A stretch of 21,026 nucleotides of DNA from a virus, in the IMG/VR virus record IMGVR_UViG_3300013100_000036, positions 1-21,026 of that record. One strand, written 5' to 3'. The translations under genes were made by a program, and so were the position numbers. The notes beneath the pieces are model-generated. The model made no database searches, had not been told where the DNA came from, and saw nothing but the letters and a program-made list of their open reading frames with translations. This document shows, one piece after another, positions 14,023 to 21,026 of the stretch (positions are counted from its first letter, which is position 1; every line of letters begins with the position of its first letter).

Positions 14023-14595
14023 ATGAACGACTCAGCCACCCTCGCCCGCCTGATCGAAAATCTCATCCGCCTCGGCACCATCGCTGCCGTCCAGATGAAG
14101 CCGCCGCGCGTGCAGGTCAAAACCGGAACACTCACCACCGGCTGGCTACCATGGGTCGTCGCCCGAGCCGGCGCCGACCGCGAATGGAACCCGCCCACCG
14201 AAGGCGAGCAAGTCATCCTGTTCAGCCCATCCGGCCAACTCGGCAACGGCATCGTCCTGACCGGCCTGTTCAGCGACAACATCCCAGCCAACGGCGACCG
14301 TGAAGGCCTGCACCGAACGACCTACCGCGACGGCACCGTCATCGAGTACGACAGCGTCGCTCACCACCTCAACGCCACATTGGCCGAAGGCGGCACCACC
14401 AACCTGGTCAGCACCGGCGGCATTCACATCGTCGGCCCGATCACCCACGAGGGCGACTACACCCAGACCGGTAACCAGAACGTTACCGGCACGGTCACCG
14501 TGTCCAAAGACGTCATCGCGGCCGGCATCAGTCTGGTGAAGCACCTGCACGGCGGTGTCATGCCGGGCGGTGCGAAAACGGGGAAACCGGAATGA
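14023..14595 (+). CDS. V: Baseplate spike protein (P2 gpV-like)
   Basis: The 190-residue product (P2 211) starts MNDSATLARLIENLIRLGTIAAVQ. It has an OB-fold-like N-terminal half with GWLPWVVARAG and GEQVILFSPSGQLGNGIVLTG. A repetitive beta-helix tail (THEGDYTQTGNQNVTGTVTVS) follows, ending in KHLHGGVMPGGAKTGKPE. The H174-x-H176 motif resembles the metal-binding HxH at the tip of P2 gpV. The trimer would form the membrane-piercing needle. No RBS precedes the ATG. Confidence 0.93.
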   Translation: MNDSATLARLIENLIRLGTIAAVQMKPPRVQVKTGTLTTGWLPWVVARAGADREWNPPTEGEQVILFSPSGQLGNGIVLTGLFSDNIPANGDREGLHRTTYRDGTVIEYDSVAHHLNATLAEGGTTNLVSTGGIHIVGPITHEGDYTQTGNQNVTGTVTVSKDVIAAGISLVKHLHGGVMPGGAKTGKPE

Positions 14596-14936
14596 ACCGA
14601 GAAACCGGCGCAGCCCTCGGCCTGGTCGAACACATCGCCCAGTCGATCTCCGACATCCTGACCACACGCATCGGCACCCGCGTCATGCGCCGCGAATACG
14701 GCAGCTTGCTCCCGGAGCTGGTGGATCAGCCGTTCAATGACTTCACCCGTTTGCAGGTCTACGCCGCCACCGTCATGGCGCTGATGCGTTGGGAAACCCG
14801 CATCAGCCTCAGCCGTATTCAGTTCGTCGGCGCGAACCTGCAGGGCCAGGCGTCGCTGGAATTCGAAGGCACCATCGTCGACAACAATCAGCCGCTGAGC
14901 CTGAGCGTGCCTCTGCAACTGGGAGGCAGCGTATGA
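14592..14936 (+). CDS. W: Baseplate protein (P2 gpW / gp25-like)
   Basis: The 114-residue product (P2 115) belongs to the gpW/gp25 lysozyme-like baseplate family, with IAQSISDILTTRIGTRVMRREYGS and LLPELVDQPFN. It is part of the baseplate wedge that links the hub with the sheath. Start and stop both overlap neighbours by ATGA. Confidence 0.95.
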   Translation: MNRETGAALGLVEHIAQSISDILTTRIGTRVMRREYGSLLPELVDQPFNDFTRLQVYAATVMALMRWETRISLSRIQFVGANLQGQASLEFEGTIVDNNQPLSLSVPLQLGGSV

Positions 14937-15844
14937 ATACTTTCGTCGCCATCGACCTCGGCCAACTGCCGGCGCCGCAGATCGTCGAACAGATCGACTA
15001 CGAGCAGATCCTCGCCGAGCGCAAGGCGTACGCCATCAGCCTCTGGCCTGTGGAGGAACAAGCCGAGATCGCTGCACGCCTCAACATGGAGTCGGAGCCG
15101 CTGACCAAATTACTCGAGGAGAATGCCTATCGCGAAACCGTCTGGCGTCAGCGAGTCAATGAAGCATCCGTTGCCAATATGCTCGCCCTGGCCAAGGGCA
15201 CCGACCTCGAACAACTCGCCGCCAACTTCAATGTGAAGCGCCTGGTCATTCAAGCTGCAAACCCGACAGCGGTACCGCCCCTCCCAAAACTGATGGAAAG
15301 CGACGACAGCCTGCGCGAACGTGCGCAAATGGCATGGGAAGGCCTTAGCACCGCCGGCCCGCGCAACAGCTACATCTTCCACGCCCGGTCCGCTGACGGT
15401 CAGGTCGCCGACGCCACTGCCGAAAGTCCGGCACCGGCCGAAGCTGTCGTCACGGTGCAATCCGTCCTGGGCGACGGCACTGCATCGCCGGCGCTGCTCG
15501 ACAAGGTCAAAACCTACCTCAGCGATGACGACCGCAGGCCCGTCGCCGATCGGCTTACGGTCCAGGGCGCGGAGATCATCAATTACCAGATCAAAGCCAA
15601 AATCTACCCGCTGAGCAATGGCCCTGAAACGGAATTGGTCCTTGCAGCAGCCGAAGCCCAGTTGCTCCAGTTTGTGCATCAGCGCCGACGCCTGGCACTG
15701 GAGGTGTCCGAATCCATCGTGCATGCCGCGCTGCACGTCGAGGGCGTGCGCAAAGTAGTGCTGGAAGACTGGGAAGACATCGTCGCCACCAAGTACCAGG
15801 CGCCGTATTGCACGAACGTGGAACTGACATTGGGGGTTGAGTGA
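14933..15844 (+). CDS. J: Baseplate assembly protein (P2 gpJ-like)
   Basis: I chose ATG 14933 (MNTFVAIDLGQLPAPQIVE) because it overlaps the W stop as ATGA. A longer in-frame opening would run into W. The 303-residue product (P2 302) contains the Baseplate_J pattern with IARAMESxxLTKLLEENAYRETV-like text (NMESEPLTKLLEENAYRE), LAKGTDLEQLAANFNVKR and RAQMAWEGLSTAGPRNSY. It forms the peripheral baseplate wedge on which the tail fibres mount. Confidence 0.95.
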   Translation: MNTFVAIDLGQLPAPQIVEQIDYEQILAERKAYAISLWPVEEQAEIAARLNMESEPLTKLLEENAYRETVWRQRVNEASVANMLALAKGTDLEQLAANFNVKRLVIQAANPTAVPPLPKLMESDDSLRERAQMAWEGLSTAGPRNSYIFHARSADGQVADATAESPAPAEAVVTVQSVLGDGTASPALLDKVKTYLSDDDRRPVADRLTVQGAEIINYQIKAKIYPLSNGPETELVLAAAEAQLLQFVHQRRRLALEVSESIVHAALHVEGVRKVVLEDWEDIVATKYQAPYCTNVELTLGVE

Positions 15845-16467
15845 TGACCTACCAACCCCTGCTGCCGGGCAATTCGACACCACTGGAACGCCAAGCCGCG
15901 CATGCCTTGGCAGAAATCCAGCGCGTGCCGATTCCGTTGCGCACGCTCTACAACCCTGACCTGTGCCCCCTGCCCTTACTGCCGTACCTGGCCTGGGCGT
16001 TTTCGGTGGATCGCTGGGACAGCAAATGGTCGGAAGCCGCCAAGCGTGCCGCGTGCAGAGCCGCGTATTACGTGCACTCGCACAAGGGCACCATCGGCGC
16101 TCTGCGCCGGGTCGTTGAACCGCTCGGCTACCTGATCGAGGTCGCCGAATGGTGGCAGACCGTTCCCCCCGGCACACCGGGCACCTTCGCCTTGCGCATC
16201 GGCGTTCTCGACTCCGGCATCACCGAAGCGATGTACCAGGAACTGGTCTGGCTGATCGATGACGCCAAACCCCTCACCCGCCATCTGACCGGCCTCGACA
16301 TCGTGCTTGAAACCAAACTCGACGCGTTTGTTGGTTTCGCTGTTTACGACGGCGATGAAATCGACGTGTACCCCTGGAACAACCCGGACATCGATGTCGC
16401 GATCCGGGGTTACAGCGGCGTGAGCCTTTACACCCTCGACGAACTGGATGTGTATCCCCATGGTTGA
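15844..16467 (+). CDS. I: Baseplate/tail protein I (P2 gpI-like)
   Basis: ATG 15844 shares a base with the stop of J; a GTG one codon earlier is also possible. The 207-residue product (P2 176) has the gpI tail_P2_I pattern: LLPYLAWAFSVDRWDSKWSEA, AYYVHSHKGTIGALRRVVEPLGY and LIDDAKPLTRHL. The C-terminal extension after about residue 150 contains repeated DxYPxx units (DEIDVYPWNNPDID, DELDVYPHG). It overlaps the start of H by 8 bp. Confidence 0.94.
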   Translation: MTYQPLLPGNSTPLERQAAHALAEIQRVPIPLRTLYNPDLCPLPLLPYLAWAFSVDRWDSKWSEAAKRAACRAAYYVHSHKGTIGALRRVVEPLGYLIEVAEWWQTVPPGTPGTFALRIGVLDSGITEAMYQELVWLIDDAKPLTRHLTGLDIVLETKLDAFVGFAVYDGDEIDVYPWNNPDIDVAIRGYSGVSLYTLDELDVYPHG

Positions 16468-18277
16468 TCAGAACTCTATTTTCGGCGGCATGCTGACGAC
16501 GCAGGGCGCCGCCAAGAAAACCAACTGCGACGCCCTCGGTATTCCTTGGGAGCCGAGCCATATGCTGATTGGCGACGCCAATGGCACCGACCCGGTACCG
16601 AGTCCTTCGCAGACCAAGTTGATCAATCAGCGGTATCGCGCTCAGATCAATCAATTGTTCGTTTCACCTACCGATGAAAACGTCCTGATTGCCGAACTGG
16701 TGTTGCCGCCCGACGTCGGCGGCTGGTGGATTCGTGAACTGGCCCTTGAAGACAAAGACGGCGTGTTTAGCGCCGTTGCCAACGTCGCGCCGAGCTACAA
16801 GCCTCTGCTCGCCCAAGGCTCTGGACGCAACCAGGTGGTGCGGATGCACATCATCACCAGCGGCACGTCGAACATTCAGTTGAAGATTAATCCATCGGTG
16901 GTGCTGGCGACACGGAAATATGTCGATGACTCGGTAAAAAGCGCGCTGCCCGCAGACAAACAGGCGGGGCAATTCACTCGCGTCAAGATCGATAATAGAG
17001 GGGTCGTGCTGTCGGGAGATAACCCGGACACACTGGCCGCGATGGGCATCAAGGACACCTACACAGCGGCCGAAATAGACGAGCTGATTGCCAAAGCGAC
17101 GGCAATGCCAGTGGGCACCGTCGTGTCGTTCCCGCTGAACAAGATGCCGGCCGGCTTTGTTGAGCTGGATGGCAGCGTGAAGAGCAGCAGCGTCTATCCG
17201 GATCTGTCGGATTATCTGGGGACGGCTTTCAACAAGGGCAACGAGGGCACCGGCAACTTCCGTCTGCCGGATCTGCGCGCTGAGTTCCTGCGGGGTTGGG
17301 ATCATGGCCGGGGTATTGATGCGGGGCGAGCGATTGGCAGCGCCCAGCTCGGCACGCTCGTGGTGTTTGACAGCAACTATAGCGGCGGCGCATCGGTCGA
17401 TATCGCACGCGCTACGGCGGTCGAGGCTCAGGCGGATACCTATAAGGATTCGGATTATCCCAACGTCGGAATCTCTTACACGACCTCGGGCGTGACCGCC
17501 GGTGCGTACCCTTCGGGCGGTGGCGTCACCCGGCCGCGTAACGTGGCGGTGATGTGGTGTATCAAGGCTTGGAGTGCGCCGGTTAATCAGGGCGTGATTG
17601 ACGTCGGTATTTTGGCCGATGAAGTGCGCAAGGCGACGGGGCGTCTGATCGGCACGCGGCGAATTCGTGCGAGTCAGATTTACTGGTCGACGCCTGGAAC
17701 CAACAAAATTCGGGTGAAGGGACAGGGGGCAGGCGCTGCTGGCGGCGGTGCAGCATCCACCGCGACCGGGCAGGTTTCCGCCGGCTGCGGCGGCGGTGCA
17801 GGGGCGCCATTCGATACGTGGATTTTTAGCGGCTTTGACGGTGTGATTGCCACGATCGGCAAGGGCGGCACCGGTGTGCTGGTTGGTCCGGGTAATAACG
17901 GCGGGGCCACTTCGTTCGGGTCGCATGTCACCGCGCCGGGCGGTATCGGTGGCGGGTTGTCGGCGAACGTGGTGCCGCCGCTTTACCTCGGCCAGACCCC
18001 GAATTCACAGCCGGCAGTCGGCGCGACTGTCAAGAACGGTTCGGGCAAGGGTGGCGGTGGCGTCATTGGGCCAAAGACGGATTTTGTCGTGTCTGGCGAG
18101 GGCGGTGCGAGCGAAATGGGGCCGGGTGGTAACTCAATTTCAACCAGCTCGCAGGGGGCTGATGCGGTCAATCCGGGTGCGGGTGGTGGCGGTGCTGTTG
18201 CGCTTCCTTCCTACCCTGCTCATTTGCGTGGTGGCCATGGTGCTGATGGCTGGGTCGATGTTGAGGAGTGGACATGA
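16460..18277 (+). CDS. H: Tail fibre protein (P2 gpH-like) with glycine-rich tip
   Basis: The start at ATG 16460 gives MVDQNSIFGG, the usual opening of this family; ATG 16448 is also in frame. The product is 605 residues. Residues 1-160 form the conserved baseplate-attachment domain (GDANGTDPVPSPSQT, LPPDVGGWWIRELALED, VVLATRKYVDDS). About 215-300 is a tail-collar domain (PVGTVVSFPLNKMPAGFVEL, NFRLPDLRAEFLRGWDHGRG). The last 180 residues or so (from about 420) are glycine-rich (GQGAGAAGGG, AGCGGGAG, GAGGGGAV) and are probably the receptor-binding tip. Such tips vary between phages and set host range. The stop overlaps the next ATG (ATGA). Confidence 0.93.
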   Translation: MVDQNSIFGGMLTTQGAAKKTNCDALGIPWEPSHMLIGDANGTDPVPSPSQTKLINQRYRAQINQLFVSPTDENVLIAELVLPPDVGGWWIRELALEDKDGVFSAVANVAPSYKPLLAQGSGRNQVVRMHIITSGTSNIQLKINPSVVLATRKYVDDSVKSALPADKQAGQFTRVKIDNRGVVLSGDNPDTLAAMGIKDTYTAAEIDELIAKATAMPVGTVVSFPLNKMPAGFVELDGSVKSSSVYPDLSDYLGTAFNKGNEGTGNFRLPDLRAEFLRGWDHGRGIDAGRAIGSAQLGTLVVFDSNYSGGASVDIARATAVEAQADTYKDSDYPNVGISYTTSGVTAGAYPSGGGVTRPRNVAVMWCIKAWSAPVNQGVIDVGILADEVRKATGRLIGTRRIRASQIYWSTPGTNKIRVKGQGAGAAGGGAASTATGQVSAGCGGGAGAPFDTWIFSGFDGVIATIGKGGTGVLVGPGNNGGATSFGSHVTAPGGIGGGLSANVVPPLYLGQTPNSQPAVGATVKNGSGKGGGGVIGPKTDFVVSGEGGASEMGPGGNSISTSSQGADAVNPGAGGGGAVALPSYPAHLRGGHGADGWVDVEEWT

Positions 18278-18825
18278 GTATTTATGCGCGGATCTATGCC
18301 GATCAGGTGTTTGAGTTTGTCGAGGTGAGCGGCGATATCTCGACGATGTATCACCCCTCCATGATCTGGGTGTGTATGGACGGCATCGAGCCAGCGCCGG
18401 CCATTGGCTGGAAAGCGATCGAGATGGACGGAGCGTGGCAATTTTCGCCGCCAGGGTTGCCCGTCGTGGTTCCTGAGCCGCTGAGTGAAATTATCGCCGC
18501 CGAGCGTTTCAGGCGGGAGGGCACCGGCGTCACAGTCGAAGGGCTGTCCATCGAGACGACACGCGACAGCCAGGCGTTGATTGCCAGTACCGGATTGTCC
18601 GCAGTCCTTGATCCGGACTATCGCTGCAACTTCAAAACGGCCGCCGGTTTCGTCGAGATCGGATCGGCGCAAATTATTGCCATAGCCAAGGCCGTGCGTG
18701 CACACGTTCAGGCATGTTTCGACCGCGAACATGCGTTGTTGCAGGCGATTGAAGCCGGCGAGTATCGCGATGAAATGCTCAATGAGGGTTGGCCGGATTC
18801 GAAGACACCAACCGGCGAATCGTAA
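18274..18825 (+). CDS. G: Tail fibre assembly-like protein (DUF4376 type)
   Basis: ATG 18274 overlaps the stop of H; a GTG two codons earlier is rejected. The 183-residue product has an N-terminal beta part (MSIYARIYADQVFEFVEV). Its C-terminal domain contains SQALIASTGLSAVLDPDYRCNFKT-like text and HVQACFDREHALLQAIEAGE, as in DUF4376 proteins that follow tail fibre genes in Pseudomonas prophages. At the P2 G position it probably acts as the chaperone for folding of the H tip. Sequence similarity to P2 gpG itself is not evident, so the symbol is positional. Confidence 0.75.
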   Translation: MSIYARIYADQVFEFVEVSGDISTMYHPSMIWVCMDGIEPAPAIGWKAIEMDGAWQFSPPGLPVVVPEPLSEIIAAERFRREGTGVTVEGLSIETTRDSQALIASTGLSAVLDPDYRCNFKTAAGFVEIGSAQIIAIAKAVRAHVQACFDREHALLQAIEAGEYRDEMLNEGWPDSKTPTGES

Positions 18826-18838
18826 TCTGTCTCGTCGG

Positions 18839-18861
18839 GAGGCGCTGTCCTGTAGCGCCTC
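18839..18861 (+). terminator. Hairpin ending the V-to-G operon, overlapping the PF activator site
   Basis: A perfect 8-bp stem (GAGGCGCT at 18839-18846, AGCGCCTC at 18854-18861) with a 7-nt loop starts 13 bp after the stop of G. There is no long T-run. The right arm lies inside the TGTA-N11-TACA dyad (18851-18869), so transcription from upstream and activator binding at PF could interfere. Confidence 0.5.
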
Positions 18862-18909
18862 TCCCTACAAGTCCCAGCCCTCGCCCATCCGGCGCGCGCG
18901 CGGCAGCCT
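18851..18909 (+). promoter_or_regulatory. Late promoter PF (Ogr-type)
   Basis: TGTA-N11-TACA (18851-18869) is followed, 31-40 nt later, by GCGGCAGCCT with the -10-like hexamer CAGCCT (18904-18909). That 10-mer is identical to the PP one except for one base. The predicted start, about 18915, leaves a leader of about 30 nt before FI. Confidence 0.65.
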
Positions 18910-18945
18910 GTGCACTGTCATCCCATTTACTGCGCAGGCAAATCC

Positions 18946-20115
18946 ATGGCCGATTATCTTCACGGCGTGCGGGTGCTCGAACTCAACGACGGCACCCGCC
19001 CCATTCGCACCATCCCCACCGCCGTCATCGGCATGGTCTGCACGGCCGACGATGCCGACGCTACCGTCTTCCCGCTCGACACGCCGGTGCTGCTCATCAA
19101 CGTGCAGACCGCCGTCGGCAAAGCCGGCACCACCGGCACCCTCGCCGCCAGCCTGCAAGCCATCGCTGACCAGACCAAGCCCTACACCATCGTCGTGCGC
19201 GTCAAGGCAGGCGCCACCGAGGCGGAAACGGCCAGCGCGTTGATCGGCACCACCACCGCCGATGGCAAATACACAGGCATGAAAGCGTTGCTCGCCGCAA
19301 AGGCCAAAGTCGGCATGGTGCCGCGCATCCTCGGCGTGCCAGGCCTCGACAGCCAACCGGTGGCCACCGCTCTGGCGAGCATTGCCCAACAACTACGCGC
19401 CTTCAGTTATGTCAGCGCCTGGGACTGCAAAACCAAAGAAGAAGCTGTCGCCTATCGCGAGAACTTCGGCGCCCGCGAAGTGATGGTGATCTGGCCGGAC
19501 TTCCAGAACTGGGACACCGTCACCAGCGCCACGGTGAAAGCCTCGGCTGTCGCCCGTGCCCTCGGTCTTCGCGCCAAGATCGATCAGGAAGTGGGCTGGC
19601 ACAAAACCCTGTCCAACGTCGCGGTCAACGGCGTTACCGGCATCAGCGCCGACGTGTTCTGGGATCTGCAAAACCCGGCCACCGATGCCAACTACCTCAA
19701 CGGCAACGAAGTCACCACCCTGATCAACGAAGGCGGTTTTCGCTTCTGGGGTAGCCGCACGTGCAGCGACGATCCGCTGTTCGCTTTCGAGAACTACACC
19801 CGCACCGCGCAGATCCTCGCTGACACCATGGCCGAAGCGCAGATGTGGGCCGTAGACAGGCCCATGCACCCGTCCCTGGTGCGCGACATGATCGAGAGCA
19901 TCAAAGCCAAATTCCGCGAGATGGTCGGCAGCGGCTACTTGATCGGCGGCGACTGCTGGTACCCGGAAGACATCAACGACAAGGACACGCTCAAGGCCGG
20001 CAAGCTTTACCTCGATTACGACTACACCCCCGTGCCGCCGCTGGAAGACCTGACCCTTCGTCAGCGCATCACCGACCGCTACCTGATCCAGTTCGCCAGC
20101 AAAGTGAACGCCTGA
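18946..20115 (+). CDS. FI: Major tail sheath protein (P2 gpFI-like)
   Basis: I chose ATG 18946 (MADYLHGVRVLELNDGTRPI), the usual family start. An earlier in-frame codon at 18910 adds residues that look non-coding. The 389-residue product (P2 396) has IPTAVIGMVCTADDAD, LPLDTPVLL-like text (FPLDTPVLLI), LGVPGLDSQPVATAL and a C-terminal DYDYTPVPPLEDLTLRQRITD. It is the contractile sheath subunit. It is the first gene of the FI-FII-E tail operon under PF. Confidence 0.96.
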   Translation: MADYLHGVRVLELNDGTRPIRTIPTAVIGMVCTADDADATVFPLDTPVLLINVQTAVGKAGTTGTLAASLQAIADQTKPYTIVVRVKAGATEAETASALIGTTTADGKYTGMKALLAAKAKVGMVPRILGVPGLDSQPVATALASIAQQLRAFSYVSAWDCKTKEEAVAYRENFGAREVMVIWPDFQNWDTVTSATVKASAVARALGLRAKIDQEVGWHKTLSNVAVNGVTGISADVFWDLQNPATDANYLNGNEVTTLINEGGFRFWGSRTCSDDPLFAFENYTRTAQILADTMAEAQMWAVDRPMHPSLVRDMIESIKAKFREMVGSGYLIGGDCWYPEDINDKDTLKAGKLYLDYDYTPVPPLEDLTLRQRITDRYLIQFASKVNA

Positions 20116-20122
20116 ATCGGCG

Positions 20123-20138
20123 CTCCCCTACGGGGGAG
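20123..20138 (+). other. Small hairpin between FI and FII
   Basis: CTCCCC (20123-20128) pairs with GGGGAG (20133-20138) around a TACG tetraloop, 7 bp after the FI stop. There is no T-run, so it may stabilise the FI mRNA end or set the ratio of sheath to tube rather than terminate. Confidence 0.4.
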
Positions 20139-20161
20139 TCCGTACCCCGGAGACCAACGCC

Positions 20162-20677
20162 ATGGCCATGCCTCGCAAACTCAAAAACATGAACCTGTTC
20201 AACGACGGCAACACCTACCAAGGCGTTGCCAAAAGCGTCACCCCGCCGCCGCTCGGACGCAAGATGGAAAGCTATCGCGGCGGCGGCATGAACGGCCCGG
20301 TCAAGGCTGACCTCGGTTTCTCCGATGACGGCATCCAGTTCGAATGGAAAACCGGCGGGCTGGATCTGATCGCGCTCAAGCAGTTCGGCAGCGTCAACGC
20401 GTCCGGTGTGCAGCTGCGCTTCGCTGGCTCATTCCAGCAGGACGACACCGGCGAAGTCAGTGCGGTGGAAATCATCGTTCGTGGCCGCCACGAAACGATC
20501 GAGATGGGCGACGCGCAGCCAGGTGAAGACACCGAACACAGCATCACCACCACCTGCAGCTACTACAAGTTGATCGTCGACAACGAAGACATCATCGAAA
20601 TCGACTTGCTCAACTTCATCGAGAAGGTCAACGGCGTGGACATGCTGGAGAAACAGCGTTCCGCCATTGGCCTTTGA
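20162..20677 (+). CDS. FII: Major tail tube protein (P2 gpFII-like)
   Basis: The 171-residue product (P2 172) starts MAMPRKLKNMNLFNDGNTYQ, almost the P2 FII opening. It contains YRGGGMNGPVKADLG and ends with LNFIEKVNGVDMLEKQRSAIGL. GGAG precedes the ATG at 20162. It forms the rigid inner tube within the FI sheath. Order and size leave little doubt. Confidence 0.96.
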   Translation: MAMPRKLKNMNLFNDGNTYQGVAKSVTPPPLGRKMESYRGGGMNGPVKADLGFSDDGIQFEWKTGGLDLIALKQFGSVNASGVQLRFAGSFQQDDTGEVSAVEIIVRGRHETIEMGDAQPGEDTEHSITTTCSYYKLIVDNEDIIEIDLLNFIEKVNGVDMLEKQRSAIGL

Positions 20678-20708
20678 TCACCTTCAACCCTGACCACCGG
20701 AGCACTCC

Positions 20709-21026
20709 ATGGAAACCCAAAACACCGTCGAAACCCTACCAACAGCTGACGACAACACTGTCATCCTCGATACCGCGATCCAGCGAGGCAAGAGTCAGAT
20801 CGACAGCCTCACCCTACGCAAGCCTTGTTCCGGCGAATTGCGCGGCGTGCACCTGGTGGATCTGCTGAATCTCGACGTCGCCGCCCTGCTCAAGGTGCTG
20901 CCGCGCATTACCTCGCCGAGCATCACCGCCACCGAAGCCGCCGGCATGGACCCGGCCGACCTGCTCGCCTGCGGCAACAAGGTTGCGCATTTTTTGTTGC
21001 AGAAGTCGGTGAGGACGGACGCCTCC
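20709..21026 (+). CDS. E: Tail assembly chaperone E (P2 gpE-like), cut by window end
   Basis: ATG 20709 follows CCGGAG. The frame is open to the last base (106 codons visible). The gpE-type pattern LRGVHLVDLLNLDVAALLKVLPRIT, then EAAGMDPADLLACGNKVAHFLLQKS, is clear (P2 gpE 91 aa). The protein is the tape-measure chaperone; a minority product made by -1 frameshifting carries the E' extension. The heptamer T-TTT-TTG occurs in the right phase at 20990-20996. The end of E, and E', lie outside the window. Confidence 0.9.
   Translation, partial: METQNTVETLPTADDNTVILDTAIQRGKSQIDSLTLRKPCSGELRGVHLVDLLNLDVAALLKVLPRITSPSITATEAAGMDPADLLACGNKVAHFLLQKSVRTDAS
20990..20996 (+). other. Programmed -1 frameshift site in E
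   Basis: Six Ts and a G read, in the E frame, as CA(T)-TTT-TTG, i.e. the slippery heptamer T-TTT-TTG used in P2 E/E+E'. After a -1 slip the frame continues open (VAEVGEDGRL...) to the window end, as expected for the E' extension. Confidence 0.8.

Noticed and set aside
16664-17926. 420-codon minus-strand frame inside tail fibre H
   Set aside because: Antisense to H; Arg/His-rich low-complexity product without motif or RBS.
1-21026. tRNA genes, CRISPR arrays and full insertion sequences
   Set aside because: None was found: no cloverleaf-like sequence, no regular spaced repeats and no transposase frame.

Overview
The window looks like a P2-like (Peduovirus/phiCTX-type) prophage in a Pseudomonas chromosome, probably of the P. 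fluorescens group. The late genes follow the P2 order almost gene for gene (Q-P-O-N-M-L-X-Y-K-lysB-lysC-R-S-V-W-J-I-H-G-FI-FII-E). Protein lengths are close to the P2 ones, and the high GC and codon use fit Pseudomonas. Genus and family calls come from recalled family features, not from a database search.

Region by region. Positions 1-1086 appear to be host flank: the tail of an unknown gene, a 76-aa unknown gene with terminator-like hairpins before and after it, and a DUF7079-like gene. At 1087-1164 lies the first 24 codons of dusA (tRNA-dihydrouridine synthase A; SRRFSVAPMMDW). It ends abruptly, which marks a prophage end (att) inside the 5' part of dusA. From 1165 to 2262 there is about 1.1 kb without a gene. 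This stretch holds a 323-bp structure with 31-bp imperfect inverted ends and many GTAAT/ATTAC boxes, a cosN-like sequence resembling the P2 cohesive end, and a cluster of TATCGGTA-type inverted half-sites. Positions 2263-3779 hold an AT-rich two-gene cargo operon: a helical-repeat-like protein and a protein with a HEPN RNase motif (R246-x4-H251). The cargo sits where phiCTX carries its ctx toxin gene, between cos and portal gene Q.

Positions 3835-6611 (leftward) encode portal Q and terminase ATPase P. Rightward from 6781 come the capsid genes (O, N, M, L), tail X, the lysis cassette (holin, muramidase, a small unknown, LysB and the nested LysC) and tail completion genes R and S. A second AT-rich cargo gene, on the opposite strand, sits at 13057-13899 between S and V. 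It resembles a class III nucleotidyl cyclase core. Then come baseplate genes V-W-J-I, tail fibre H with a glycine-rich tip, a tail-fibre-assembly-like gene, sheath FI, tube FII, and the start of tail chaperone E with its T-TTT-TTG frameshift site. The window ends inside E.

Regulation: three copies of a TGTA-N11-TACA dyad lie in the three late control regions (between P and O, before V, before FI). A similar 10-mer with a -10-like hexamer lies at the same offset downstream of all four promoter directions. This is what Ogr/Delta-type late activation would look like. At the P and V promoters the predicted start sites fall on or next to the ATG, so these mRNAs may be leaderless.

Best candidates for something new: the two-gene HEPN cargo operon, the orphan cyclase-like moron between S and V, and the nested inverted-repeat element next to cos.
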